51,968 nt of DNA from Oscillospiraceae bacterium. GTDB taxonomy: Bacteria > Bacillota_A > Clostridia > Oscillospirales > Oscillospiraceae. A program made the translations under genes and the position numbers. Below are positions 40,344 to 49,025 of this stretch, piece by piece; the first letter of the stretch is position 1; each line of letters starts with the position of its first letter. The notes below the pieces were generated by a model. The model searched no databases, was not told the DNA's origin, and was given only the letters and a program-made list of their open reading frames with translations. Location: the NCBI GenBank assembly GCA_902789835.1, contig CADAPN010000005.1, positions 1 through 51,968 of the forward strand. The letters are read 5' to 3'.

Positions 40344-41306
40344 ATGGCTGGAAAACATGAAAAAGTCACAAGCTGCGGATTTAAGACCTCCATCGGCGGT
40401 CAGGCCCTGATCGAGGGGATTCTGATGCGCGGTCCGCGGAAGCAGGCGATTGTCTGCCGGACGGAGGATGGACTCACCGAAAAGGTTGAGGACCTGCACC
40501 TGCTGCGGGAGAAGTATCCCTTCTTCGGCTGGCCTCTGGTACGCGGCTGCGTCACCTTTATTGATTCAATGGTCAAGGGCATGCAGGCCCTGATGTACTC
40601 CGCAAGCCTTGTCCCGCTGGAAGAACAGGGGGAACCCGACAAGATCGACAAATGGATCAGCGAACACTTCCCCGCCGAAAAGGCAGAGAAGCTCATCATC
40701 TATGTTGCGGTGGTCCTCGGCATTGCTCTGAGCGTGTTTCTGTTTATCTTTCTTCCCACCTTCATCGTTGCGGCAATCAAGCCTCTGACCCAGAGCTATC
40801 TTGTGAGGAACTTTGCCGAGGGCCTTACAAAGGTTGCAATCCTTCTGATCTATATGTCGCTGGTGGCTCATATGAAGGACATCAAGCGCCTCTTCTCTTA
40901 TCACGGTGCGGAACACAAGACCATTTTCTGCTATGAGCACGGCAAACCCCTGACGGTGGAAAACGTCCGTCCGGAAAGCCGTTTCCACCCTCGCTGCGGC
41001 ACAAGCTTTCTGCTGGTGGTGGTGCTGGTAAGCATTCTGGTCAACGCCACCGTACGCGTGGCCAATCCTTTTGCGCGAGTGGGCGTGCATCTGCTGCTTC
41101 TGCCGGTGGTTGTCGGAATCAGCTATGAGATCAACCGCTGGTGCGGTCTGCACGATAACACGCTCTCGGCAATTCTCTCTGCTCCCGGAAAGTGGCTGCA
41201 GCGGATCACCACCAACGAACCGGACGACAGCATGATTGAATGCGCCATCCGGGCCATGGAGCTGGTGATTCCGGACGAAAAGGGTTCCGACGCCTGGGGC
41301 GCCTGA
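40344..41306 (+). CDS. DUF1385 membrane protein (YqhQ-like)
   Basis: 320-residue protein starting with TSIGGQALIEGILMRGP, the conserved opening of DUF1385 proteins. About four hydrophobic segments lie in 115-155, 170-190 and 220-260, and the conserved EHKTIFCYEHG and FHPRCGTSF motifs (His and Cys) are present. ATG 40344 has GGAG 7 nt upstream; the open frame runs upstream into the kinase gene and that part is not real. DUF1385 often precedes prmC-prfA in Clostridia, as with prmC here. The family is poorly characterised. Confidence 0.9.
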   Translation: MAGKHEKVTSCGFKTSIGGQALIEGILMRGPRKQAIVCRTEDGLTEKVEDLHLLREKYPFFGWPLVRGCVTFIDSMVKGMQALMYSASLVPLEEQGEPDKIDKWISEHFPAEKAEKLIIYVAVVLGIALSVFLFIFLPTFIVAAIKPLTQSYLVRNFAEGLTKVAILLIYMSLVAHMKDIKRLFSYHGAEHKTIFCYEHGKPLTVENVRPESRFHPRCGTSFLLVVVLVSILVNATVRVANPFARVGVHLLLLPVVVGISYEINRWCGLHDNTLSAILSAPGKWLQRITTNEPDDSMIECAIRAMELVIPDEKGSDAWGA

Positions 41307-41336
41307 ACCAATCACAACAGGAACGAGGACAGACAC

Positions 41337-42197
41337 TTGAGAACATATAATGATCTGACCCTGATGACCCGGAAGAGGCTGATGCAGGCGGAGATCCCCG
41401 GCTATCAGCTGGAATCGAGACTTCTTGTGGCTCATGCTGCCGGAAAACCGGTAGCCGAGCTGCTGCGGGATTTAAACCTCTATACCACAGAAGAAGTGGT
41501 GGACCGGGTTTCGTCCTATGTGGACCGTCGTCTTGCCGGTGAACCGGTGGCCTATATTACCGGCACATGGGAATTCTATGGTCTGCCGATGGTGATCACA
41601 CCGGATGTGCTGATTCCCCGCATGGACACCGAGGTTCTTATTGACGCGGTTAAAGAGTTTCTCACCGGCCGGAAGATGGACGCGCGGGTCCTGGACCTCT
41701 GCTGCGGCAGCGGCTGTATTGCCTGTGCGATTGCCAAAGAGCTTCCGGCGACAAAGCTGGTGGCGGTGGATATCAGCGCCAGCGCTCTGCAGGTCTGCCG
41801 GGAGAATGTGACGATGAACCGCCTCAACTCCCGTGTACTCTGCCTCCAGGCGGATGCCCTCGCCTCTCCCCCCATGGGGATGGGACAGTTTGATGTGATC
41901 GTTTCCAATCCCCCCTACATTGCCAGCGGCGAGATTATGGGCCTGGATCCCTCTGTGCGCGACCACGAACCCATCTGGGCGCTGGACGGCGGTGAAGACG
42001 GGCTGAAGTTCTACAAGGGAATCATCAAGTACTGGCGCTCCGTGCTGAAGCCCGGCGGCCTGATCTTCTTTGAGGTCGGCGAGGGCGAAGCGGAACCTGT
42101 GCGCGCCATGCTTCTGGAAGGCGGTTTCGCCGAGGCTGAGTTCCGCCAGGACAGCGGTGGTACCGACCGTGTGGTCATCGGGCGGCTGGAAGAATAA
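41337..42197 (+). CDS. prmC: Release factor glutamine methyltransferase PrmC
   Basis: Methylates the GGQ glutamine of RF1 and RF2, making termination efficient. The SAM-binding motif DLCCGSGCIACA and the substrate motif SNPPYIAS (NPPY) are clear, with an N-terminal helical domain (about 1-70). The length of 286 residues is normal. The start codon is a TTG, preceded by GAGGA. prfA is not in the window, although prmC usually sits beside it. Confidence 0.95.
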   Translation: MRTYNDLTLMTRKRLMQAEIPGYQLESRLLVAHAAGKPVAELLRDLNLYTTEEVVDRVSSYVDRRLAGEPVAYITGTWEFYGLPMVITPDVLIPRMDTEVLIDAVKEFLTGRKMDARVLDLCCGSGCIACAIAKELPATKLVAVDISASALQVCRENVTMNRLNSRVLCLQADALASPPMGMGQFDVIVSNPPYIASGEIMGLDPSVRDHEPIWALDGGEDGLKFYKGIIKYWRSVLKPGGLIFFEVGEGEAEPVRAMLLEGGFAEAEFRQDSGGTDRVVIGRLEE

Positions 42198-42224
42198 TAA
42201 ACAAGCTGAAAAGCTCCACAAAAA

Positions 42225-42719
42225 ATGAGGATTGAGGATAAAAACCATGCCCCCAAAGCAGAGGAAAAGAATCCTCTGCTGGAAAAAGCGGTCAGCCTGC
42301 TGAGTTTCCGGGCACACTCGCGGAAGGAACTGGCTGACAAGCTGAAGCAAAAGACCGGCTGCGGAGATACGGAGCTGGATGAAGTGCTGAACCGCCTGGA
42401 AGAACTCGGCTTTCTGAACGACAGGACCTATGCCGCCTCGGTGATGCGCAGCTGTGTCCGCAAAGGATACGGAGCAAAGCGGGCTCTGTCAGAGCTCTCC
42501 CGAAGAGGAGTACCGAAAGAGCTCCGTGAGGAGGCCTTGGAAGAGATGCCGCAGATGTCCGGCACACTGGAGCGCCTGATCCGTGCCAGGCTTCGGAACC
42601 CGGTTGACCGGGACGAAGTGCGGAAGGTATCGGCAGCCATGTCCCGCCGCGGCTATTCCTGGGACGAAATCCGCCGGGCACTGGAAAATGTGCAATGCTC
42701 ATGGAGCGATGAGGAATAA
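42225..42719 (+). CDS. recX: RecX regulatory protein
   Basis: RecX proteins cap RecA filaments and limit strand exchange. Three-helix repeats are seen: LLSFRAHSRKELADKLKQK, LEELGFLNDRTYAASVMRSC and SELSRRGVPKELREEALEE with a final RGYSWDEIRRALE. The length of 164 residues is at the short end, with an extended charged N-terminus. The ribosome site is weak. It lies between prmC and rimO; recA is not nearby. Confidence 0.9.
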   Translation: MRIEDKNHAPKAEEKNPLLEKAVSLLSFRAHSRKELADKLKQKTGCGDTELDEVLNRLEELGFLNDRTYAASVMRSCVRKGYGAKRALSELSRRGVPKELREEALEEMPQMSGTLERLIRARLRNPVDRDEVRKVSAAMSRRGYSWDEIRRALENVQCSWSDEE

Positions 42720-42735
42720 GAAACAGGAACGTAGA

Positions 42736-44076
42736 ATGAGAGAACAGTTCGGTCAAAAAACATTTTCTCTTGTTTCGCTGGGATGCGCCAAGAACCTGGT
42801 GAACAGCGAACAGATGCATCATCTGATGCGCGAGGCCGGGTTTACGCCTGTGGCGGACTCCGATGGGGCGGACCTGGCCATTATCAATACCTGCGGCTTT
42901 ATCGACGCAGCCAAATCCGAGGCCATCGACTGTATCCTTGAGCATGCCCAGCTCAAAGCGGAGGGCAGACTCGGCGGCATCATTGTGACAGGCTGCCTTT
43001 CCGAGCGCTATCAGGACGAAATCCAAAAGGAGCTTCCCGAAATTGACGCTGTACTCGGGGTCGGAAGCTTCGGCGAGATTGTAAAGGCGGCCGAAGCGGT
43101 CCTGTCCCATCAGAACTACCGTGCCTTCGGAGACCAGAGTGCTCCTGTGGATGAGACTCCTCGGGATGTCTCCACCGGTCCGGGCTGGGCCTGGCTGCGG
43201 ATTGCGGAGGGCTGTGACAACTTCTGCGCCTTCTGCGCCATTCCGTTTATCCGCGGAAGATATCGCTCCCGAGATCTGGAAGCTGTTGTCCGCGAAGCCG
43301 AGGGTCTGGTGGCTTCGGGTGTGAAGGAGCTCATTGTAATTGCCCAGGATATCACCCGCTACGGCACGGACCGGTACGGAAAACGCTGTCTTTCGGAACT
43401 GATCCGCCGTCTTTCGGAGATTCCGGAACTGCGCTGGATTCGGCTCCACTATCTCTACCCGGATCAGTTTGACGATGAGCTGATTGACGAGATCGCCCGC
43501 AACAGCAAGGTTGTAAAGTATCTGGACATTCCGATCCAGCATATCAACAACGACATTCTGAAACGGATGAACCGGCGCGGAACCGGAGATGAGATCCGTG
43601 TTCTGCTGCAGACCCTTCGGCAAAGAATTCCGAATCTGGTGCTGCGGACCAGTCTCATCACAGGACTCCCCGGTGAGGGTGAGGCCGAATTTGAGGAACT
43701 GCTGAACTACTTAAAAGAAGCCAAGATTGAGCGGGTCGGTGTATTCCCCTTCTCTCCCGAAGAAGGGACCCCGGCAGCGCGCATGGAACACTGCGACGCG
43801 GAGGAAGCTTCCCGGCGCGCCGATCAGGTACTTGAACTGCAGGGGCAAATCCTGGACGCATTTGCCGAGGCGCAGGTCAACCGGGAGCTGGAAGTTCTGA
43901 TCGAAGGCCCATGGGAAGAGGACGGCGGTCTGATGGTCGGACGGACCTGGGCCGATTCGCCCGAGATTGATTCCTTTGCCGTCGTGGGCGGCGATGTCCG
44001 TCCCGGCGAGATCGTCCGTGTCCGGATTGAGCGGGCGGAAAACGGCGTGCTGTTCGGCACCTGTATTGAGGGATAG
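42736..44076 (+). CDS. rimO: Ribosomal protein uS12 methylthiotransferase RimO
   Basis: Radical SAM enzyme adding a methylthio group to Asp88 of ribosomal protein S12. The N-terminal UPF0004 domain (LVSLGCAKNLVNSEQM and INTCGFIDAAKSE, with cluster cysteines) is followed by the radical SAM motif CDNFCAFC (Cx3Cx2C) in AEGCDNFCAFCAIPFIRG, and a TRAM domain at the C-terminus. The start is ATG 42736 with AGGA 8 nt upstream, 446 residues. MiaB is the sister family; LVSLGCAKNLVNSE and GCDNFCAFCAIP mark RimO. Confidence 0.97.
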   Translation: MREQFGQKTFSLVSLGCAKNLVNSEQMHHLMREAGFTPVADSDGADLAIINTCGFIDAAKSEAIDCILEHAQLKAEGRLGGIIVTGCLSERYQDEIQKELPEIDAVLGVGSFGEIVKAAEAVLSHQNYRAFGDQSAPVDETPRDVSTGPGWAWLRIAEGCDNFCAFCAIPFIRGRYRSRDLEAVVREAEGLVASGVKELIVIAQDITRYGTDRYGKRCLSELIRRLSEIPELRWIRLHYLYPDQFDDELIDEIARNSKVVKYLDIPIQHINNDILKRMNRRGTGDEIRVLLQTLRQRIPNLVLRTSLITGLPGEGEAEFEELLNYLKEAKIERVGVFPFSPEEGTPAARMEHCDAEEASRRADQVLELQGQILDAFAEAQVNRELEVLIEGPWEEDGGLMVGRTWADSPEIDSFAVVGGDVRPGEIVRVRIERAENGVLFGTCIEG

Positions 44077-44091
44077 GGAGATGATTGGTCC

Positions 44092-44613
44092 GTGTTAAAG
44101 ACCACGGCGAATAAAATAACAGTATTGCGGATCGTTTTGATCCCGGTCTGGCTGATTCTTGCCTACCGCGGCCTTGCGGTCCCTGCGCTTATTGTCTACA
44201 TTATTGCATGCCTGTCGGATCTGCTTGACGGCTATATCGCGCGGCACTACAACCAGATTACGAATTTCGGCAAGTTCATGGACCCCCTGGCGGACAAGAT
44301 GCTTGTGCTGGCGGCGATGTGCTACTTCGTGGACAATGGACAGATGCCCGGCTGGGCTGTGGCGATTGTGCTGTTTCGGGAGTTTGCGGTCTCGGGCCTT
44401 CGTCTCATCGCCGTCGAGCAGCACCGTGTCATTGCGGCAGCCTGGTCCGGAAAGATTAAGACCGCCGTTACCATGATAGCACTGGGCCTGATGACGGTCT
44501 TCCCTTCTCCGCGTCTGGATCTGATCTGTACGGGACTGATTCTCCTGACCACCGTCTACAGCGGTGCGGAATACTTTATGAAAAACAAAGATGTCTTCCG
44601 GGACATCGACTGA
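44092..44613 (+). CDS. pgsA: CDP-diacylglycerol-glycerol-3-phosphate 3-phosphatidyltransferase
   Basis: Membrane enzyme making phosphatidylglycerol phosphate, precursor of PG and cardiolipin. The CDP-alcohol phosphotransferase motif appears in DLLDGYIAR with FGKFMDPLADK (DGx2ARx8Gx3Dx3D). About five transmembrane helices in 173 residues. The start is GTG 44092 with GGGAG upstream. It sits between rimO and cysS in the plus-strand operon, a common Clostridia context. Confidence 0.95.
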   Translation: MLKTTANKITVLRIVLIPVWLILAYRGLAVPALIVYIIACLSDLLDGYIARHYNQITNFGKFMDPLADKMLVLAAMCYFVDNGQMPGWAVAIVLFREFAVSGLRLIAVEQHRVIAAAWSGKIKTAVTMIALGLMTVFPSPRLDLICTGLILLTTVYSGAEYFMKNKDVFRDID

Positions 44614-44631
44614 CAGAAAGGAAGCAAAACC

Positions 44632-46101
44632 ATGTATCTGTACAACTCTGCAAGCAGAAAGAAAGAGCTGTTCGTCCCGAATCATCCGGACATCGTCAAG
44701 ATGTACACCTGCGGTCCGACGGTCTACCACTATGCCCATATCGGCAATCTTCGCTCCTACATCATGGAAGACATACTGGAGAAGTATCTTCGTTATGTCG
44801 GATATCCCGTTAAGCGTGTTATGAACATTACGGATGTGGGGCATCTCACCTCCGATGCGGACGAGGGCGAAGACAAGATGCTCAAGGGGGCCCGCCGCGA
44901 GCACAAGAGCGTCATGGAGATTGCCCAGTTCTATACCGACGCCTTTTTTGACGACTGCCGCAAGCTGAACATCAAGCGGCCCGACGTAGTGGAACCCGCC
45001 ACCAACTGCATCGACGAATACATCAAGATTATTTCCAAGCTCATGGATACCGGTTATGCCTATTTCGCCGGAGGAAACGTCTACTTTGACACTTCGAAGC
45101 TGGACAGCTACTATGTGTTCAACGACTTCAACGCGGACGATCTGGATGTCGGTGTGCGCGAGGGCGTCGAGGAAGATACCAACAAGCGCAACCGCAACGA
45201 TTTTGTTCTGTGGTTCACGAAGTCCAAGTTCGAGGATCAGGCGCTGAAATGGGATTCTCCGTGGGGCGTCGGATATCCCGGCTGGCACATTGAGTGCAGC
45301 GGCATCTCCATGAAGCACCTTGGTGAAGATCTGGATATCCACTGCGGCGGCATCGACAATGCCTTCCCTCATCACACCAATGAGATCGCCCAGTCCGAGA
45401 GCTATCTGGGCCACAAATGGTGCAACTGGTGGGTTCATGTGCTGCATCTCAACACCTCTTCCGGCAAGATGTCCAAGTCCAGCGGAGAGTTTCTGACCGT
45501 TTCCCTGCTGGAAGAGAAGGGCTATGACCCGCTGAGTTACCGCTTCTTCTGCCTGCAGAGTCATTACCGCAAGTCCCTGGTGTTCTCCTGGGAAAATCTG
45601 GACAACGCCCAGGGTGCTTATCGGAAGCTGATCACCCGTATTGCTGGGCTGAATCCGGCCGACGGTGAGGCCGTGGATCAGGCGGTGTTTGATGAACTCA
45701 CCGCTAAGTTCAAGGCCGCCATGGACAACGATCTCAACACCTCCCTCGGCGTCACTGCCCTCTATGACGTACTGAAGGCCAAGACCAACGACGCCACCAA
45801 GCTGGCCCTCATCGCCGATCTCGACAGGGTGCTGAGTCTCAGCCTCATCGAGAAGGCGGACGAAAAACGCGAAGAGCTGAAAAAAGCTGACGCGGCAAAG
45901 GCTTCCTCCGCCGCCGGCAGCTTCTCCATCGTCTCGGAAAGCGGCGAAGAAGACGCGGAAGTCACCGCCAAGATCGAAGCACGCCGTGCGGCAAAGAAGT
46001 CAAAGGATTTTGCCCTTGCCGACCAGATTCGTGAAGAGCTCCGCGCGATGGGGATCGAACTCACCGATCTCCCCGGCGGCGTTGTGTGGAAGAGAGTTTA
46101 A
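44632..46101 (+). CDS. cysS: Cysteinyl-tRNA synthetase
   Basis: Class Ia aminoacyl-tRNA synthetase. The zinc Cys in YTCGPTVYHYAHIGNLRS, the HIGH-type AHIGN, the central GWHIECSG and HTNEIAQSE zinc site, and KMSKSSGEF (KMSKS) are all seen. The C-terminal DALR-like anticodon-binding part is present. The length of 489 residues is normal. Ala/Glu-rich stretch at about 405-450. AAGGAAGC precedes the ATG. It is the last gene before a terminator. Confidence 0.98.
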   Translation: MYLYNSASRKKELFVPNHPDIVKMYTCGPTVYHYAHIGNLRSYIMEDILEKYLRYVGYPVKRVMNITDVGHLTSDADEGEDKMLKGARREHKSVMEIAQFYTDAFFDDCRKLNIKRPDVVEPATNCIDEYIKIISKLMDTGYAYFAGGNVYFDTSKLDSYYVFNDFNADDLDVGVREGVEEDTNKRNRNDFVLWFTKSKFEDQALKWDSPWGVGYPGWHIECSGISMKHLGEDLDIHCGGIDNAFPHHTNEIAQSESYLGHKWCNWWVHVLHLNTSSGKMSKSSGEFLTVSLLEEKGYDPLSYRFFCLQSHYRKSLVFSWENLDNAQGAYRKLITRIAGLNPADGEAVDQAVFDELTAKFKAAMDNDLNTSLGVTALYDVLKAKTNDATKLALIADLDRVLSLSLIEKADEKREELKKADAAKASSAAGSFSIVSESGEEDAEVTAKIEARRAAKKSKDFALADQIREELRAMGIELTDLPGGVVWKRV

Positions 46102-46132
46102 TTCCTTTTTAAGAAGCAATGACAAGAAACAG

Positions 46133-46170
46133 GCACCTGTCTCGCATTTGAGGCAGGTGCTTGTGTTTTT
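46133..46170 (+). terminator. Terminator after cysS
   Basis: GCACCTG (46133-46139), CTC (46141-46143), loop GCATTT, GAG (46150-46152), CAGGTGC (46154-46160), with a T-G pair inside the stem, followed by TTGTGTTTTTCTT. It ends the DUF1385-to-cysS unit. Confidence 0.85.
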
Positions 46171-46189
46171 CTTCCCCTTCTGCTATACT
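46161..46189 (+). promoter_or_regulatory. Promoter of the WYL regulator gene
   Basis: TTGTGT (46161-46166) in the T-tract of the cysS terminator, 17 bp, then TATACT (46184-46189) with an upstream TG (TGCTATACT). Start near 46196, about 24 nt before the ATG. Confidence 0.55.
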
Positions 46190-46219
46190 CTTTCTATCTT
46201 TGATTCTGGAGGCATCACG

Positions 46220-47203
46220 ATGGCGGCCGGTGATAATCAGAAGCTCAAAATGCTTTATCTCGTCAAGATTCTCTCCGAGGAAACCGACGATTCCCATGCG
46301 CTGTCACTGCAGGAGATCATCGCAAAACTCGAGGCTTACGGTGTCAACGCGGATCGGAAGACGCTCTATACGGACTTCGACGCATTGGAAAAGTATGGAC
46401 TTGAGATTCTGAAAGAACAATCAGGCAGACAGGTTTATTATCACCTGGCCACACGCACCTTTGAGCTTCCGGAGCTGAAGCTGCTTGTCGACGCGGTCCA
46501 GTCATCCAAATTCATCACGGAAAAGAAATCCCGGGAACTGATCAAGAAGCTGGAGTCCATGGTGAGCATCCATGAAGCCAAGCATCTTCATCGCCAGGTG
46601 CTGATCACCGACCGGATCAAGGCCATGAATGAGAGCATCTACTACAACGTCGATATGCTGCACGAGGCAATCAACGCCGACCGTCAGATCCGTTTTCAGT
46701 ACTTTCAGTGGACCGTCAGCAAAAAGCAGGAGCTCCGCCGCAACGGCGCCTGGTACCAGATCAGTCCCTGGTGTCTGATGTGGGACGATGAGAACTACTA
46801 CCTGGTTGCCTTTGACGGTCAGCAGATCAAGCACTATCGTGTCGACAAGATCATCCGTCTGTCCATTTCTGACATTCCCCGGGAAGGGAAAAAACAGTTC
46901 AAGGAATTTAACGCCGCCAAGTACACCAAGAGCCTGTTCGGGATGTACGGAGGAGAGATGGTCCGCGTTACCCTGGAAGGGCAAAACCACATGGTCGGCG
47001 CCTTAATCGACCGCTTTGGAAAGGACATCTCCATTATTCCATTGGATGAGGACAGGTTCCGTGCCCATGTCGATGTCATAACCAGCCCCCATTTCTTCGG
47101 ATGGGTGACCTCCCTCGGCAGTGACCTCCGCATCACCGGACCGGAAGAGGTTCTGGAAGAAATGAAAACCGTTGCCAGACGGCTTTCGGAAACGTATCTG
47201 TAA
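46220..47203 (+). CDS. WYL-domain transcriptional regulator
   Basis: An N-terminal winged helix-turn-helix (about 1-70; KLKMLYLVKILSEETDD and VNADRKTLYTDFDALEKYG) precedes a WYL ligand-binding domain (about 130-240, with WYQISPWCLMWDDENYYLVA) and a C-terminal WCX extension. WYL regulators sense nucleotides or nucleic-acid fragments and often control DNA-repair or defence genes; the ligand here is unknown. The length of 327 residues is normal. ATG 46220 has GGAGG 8 nt upstream. It is monocistronic, between two strong terminators, so its targets are not evident from context. Confidence 0.93.
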   Translation: MAAGDNQKLKMLYLVKILSEETDDSHALSLQEIIAKLEAYGVNADRKTLYTDFDALEKYGLEILKEQSGRQVYYHLATRTFELPELKLLVDAVQSSKFITEKKSRELIKKLESMVSIHEAKHLHRQVLITDRIKAMNESIYYNVDMLHEAINADRQIRFQYFQWTVSKKQELRRNGAWYQISPWCLMWDDENYYLVAFDGQQIKHYRVDKIIRLSISDIPREGKKQFKEFNAAKYTKSLFGMYGGEMVRVTLEGQNHMVGALIDRFGKDISIIPLDEDRFRAHVDVITSPHFFGWVTSLGSDLRITGPEEVLEEMKTVARRLSETYL

Positions 47204-47236
47204 ACACCGTACTTCCATTCCCTCCGATCAGGAGTG

Positions 47237-47278
47237 AAAAACATCCTGTACCGTAAAAACACGGTACAGGATGTTTTT
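47237..47278. terminator. Bidirectional terminator after the WYL regulator
   Basis: AAAAACATCCTGTACCGT (from 47237) pairs with ACGGTACAGGATGTTTTT (to 47278), an 18-bp perfect stem with a 6-nt AAAAAC loop and T-rich flanks on both strands. Confidence 0.93.
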
Positions 47279-47291
47279 TTTGAGAATAAGT

Positions 47292-49025
47292 TCACTGGAT
47301 ATGAAGGATTCTTCCGACCTTGGCACCGCCGGGGATCATCTGAAGATCCTCTCCGGTGATACAGCGTGTCCGGATCACGGCAAACATATATACCGCCACC
47401 GCCGCTGCAATCGAGAGCAGCATCCCCAGAGCCAGCCCAATCTTTCCCGCCCCGTGCAGGACCAGATCGGCCAAACGGTATATCACGATGGCCGAGCCTC
47501 CCATGGCGAGGCTACAGAAAAACGGTTTTCCAAAGGCTTTGAGAAGATTCGGGTTCTGTTTCAGTGCGCGGCGGATAAAGATGTAATCCAGCGCGGCCAT
47601 GCACAAATACCCGATCAGGGTTCCCACCGGAGCGCCGTAGATGTTGATCGAAGGAATCGCGATGATAACCCAGTTTACGGCGATCTTGACCAGAGAGCCC
47701 GTGATCAGGGCAATCATGGGCAGGCGCTCTTTCCCCGAGGCCTGCAGGATCGCGTTTTCCATCAGAACAATGCAGACGAAGAATGACGCTACGCCCATGA
47801 TCCGAAGAAGGCCGGGACCGGCAAAATGGCTGTTCGGATAGAGCACATTCACGATCGGGAAAGCCAGCACGGCCAATCCGACTCCCATCGGCATGGATAT
47901 CACGGAAGCCATGCGCATGGCGTCTTCAGAGGTCTTCTCCGCCTCTCGCCGGTTCCCCTTCGCAATGGCGCCGGCGACCGCCGGAACAATGGCAATGGTA
48001 AGCGGGGTCATAAAGGCGGCAGGGAGATTAAAGAGGGTCTGTACCTTGCCGTAAACACCGAAGAGAACGCCCGCCTCATGCTCGGAGAAGCCGGCTGCCG
48101 CCAGACGGCTGTGACAGATTCCGGGGTCCAGCGAGCTCAGGATCGCCATGATGCTTGCTCCGAGTGAAATCGGAATACCGATTTTCAGAATGGTTCCGGC
48201 AATCTTCAGACCGCTGTCCTTCACTTCCTCGCCCACAGACATCCGACGATAGTTCCGGTGCTTATAGACGATCATGTAGCCAAGCGAGATCACCGAACCG
48301 ATGGAGACCCCGAGAATAGCGCCGGCGGAAGCCTCCGGCAGTCCCCTTCCGGCATGCACCAGCATCGCGGAAATGGCAAGACCCGAAATGACCTTGAAAA
48401 GGACCTCCAGCACCTCGTCCACCGTGGTCGGGATCATATTCCCGTTGCCCTGACAGTATCCGCGGTACGCGGAGACCAGGCAGACCAGCAGGATCGCCGG
48501 GGCCATGGCTCTCACGCTCAGTGCCGCATCCGGTTTCACAAGATAGGCCGTGGCAAGCCACTGGTTCCCGAAAAACATGATCAGCGAGAAGACCATGCCG
48601 ATCGCCGCAAAGGTCACGATGGCAGCGCGGAAGGTTTTTTCCTTCAGGGACTCCTGCCCGCGGGCGTCCGCCTCCGCAATCAGTCTGGAAAGTGCAACGG
48701 GCAGTCCGGCCGTGGAGAGCGTGAAGAAAATGTTATAGACGTTATAAGTCGCAAGGAAGATTCCGTAACCGTAGTCCCCGAGAATATTCCCAAGCGGGAC
48801 CTTATAGATTGCGCCGAGCAGCTTCATGATCACAACACCGACGGTAAGAATCGCCGCGCCGTGCATGAAGTTCTGTTTTTTTCCGCTCGATGCTTCACCA
48901 AGGGGATTGGTCGGCTCTTTCGTCTGTTCGGAAGCCTCCTTCACCGAAGGAGCTGTGCTATTCCGGCCGGCGGAGGAACGCGGCGCTTCATGCTTGCCTC
49001 TGACCGCCTCGTGTCTGCCTCTCAC
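47292..49025 (-). CDS. MurJ/SpoVB-like polysaccharide flippase family protein
   Basis: MOP-superfamily transporter with about 14 transmembrane helices, resembling MurJ/YtgP and SpoVB (lipid II or teichoic-acid-type flippases). The conserved first helix region AILTVGVVIMKLLGAIYKVPLGNILGD is followed by typical TAGLPVALSRLIAEA and SPNPxxGIxH-like internal segments. Residues 1-53 are a polar, basic, low-complexity cytoplasmic extension including a tandem RGRHEA/RGKHEA repeat. The start is a GTG overlapping the FAD oxidoreductase stop (GTGA). At 577 residues it is long for the family because of the extension. The exact substrate is undetermined. Confidence 0.88.
   Translation of the reverse strand: MRGRHEAVRGKHEAPRSSAGRNSTAPSVKEASEQTKEPTNPLGEASSGKKQNFMHGAAILTVGVVIMKLLGAIYKVPLGNILGDYGYGIFLATYNVYNIFFTLSTAGLPVALSRLIAEADARGQESLKEKTFRAAIVTFAAIGMVFSLIMFFGNQWLATAYLVKPDAALSVRAMAPAILLVCLVSAYRGYCQGNGNMIPTTVDEVLEVLFKVISGLAISAMLVHAGRGLPEASAGAILGVSIGSVISLGYMIVYKHRNYRRMSVGEEVKDSGLKIAGTILKIGIPISLGASIMAILSSLDPGICHSRLAAAGFSEHEAGVLFGVYGKVQTLFNLPAAFMTPLTIAIVPAVAGAIAKGNRREAEKTSEDAMRMASVISMPMGVGLAVLAFPIVNVLYPNSHFAGPGLLRIMGVASFFVCIVLMENAILQASGKERLPMIALITGSLVKIAVNWVIIAIPSINIYGAPVGTLIGYLCMAALDYIFIRRALKQNPNLLKAFGKPFFCSLAMGGSAIVIYRLADLVLHGAGKIGLALGMLLSIAAAVAVYMFAVIRTRCITGEDLQMIPGGAKVGRILHIQ

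Noticed and set aside
42292..43623. 443-codon minus-strand open frame
   Set aside because: It lies antisense to recX and rimO; no motif.
44095..45564. 489-codon minus-strand open frame
   Set aside because: It lies antisense to pgsA and cysS, both of which have clear motifs.
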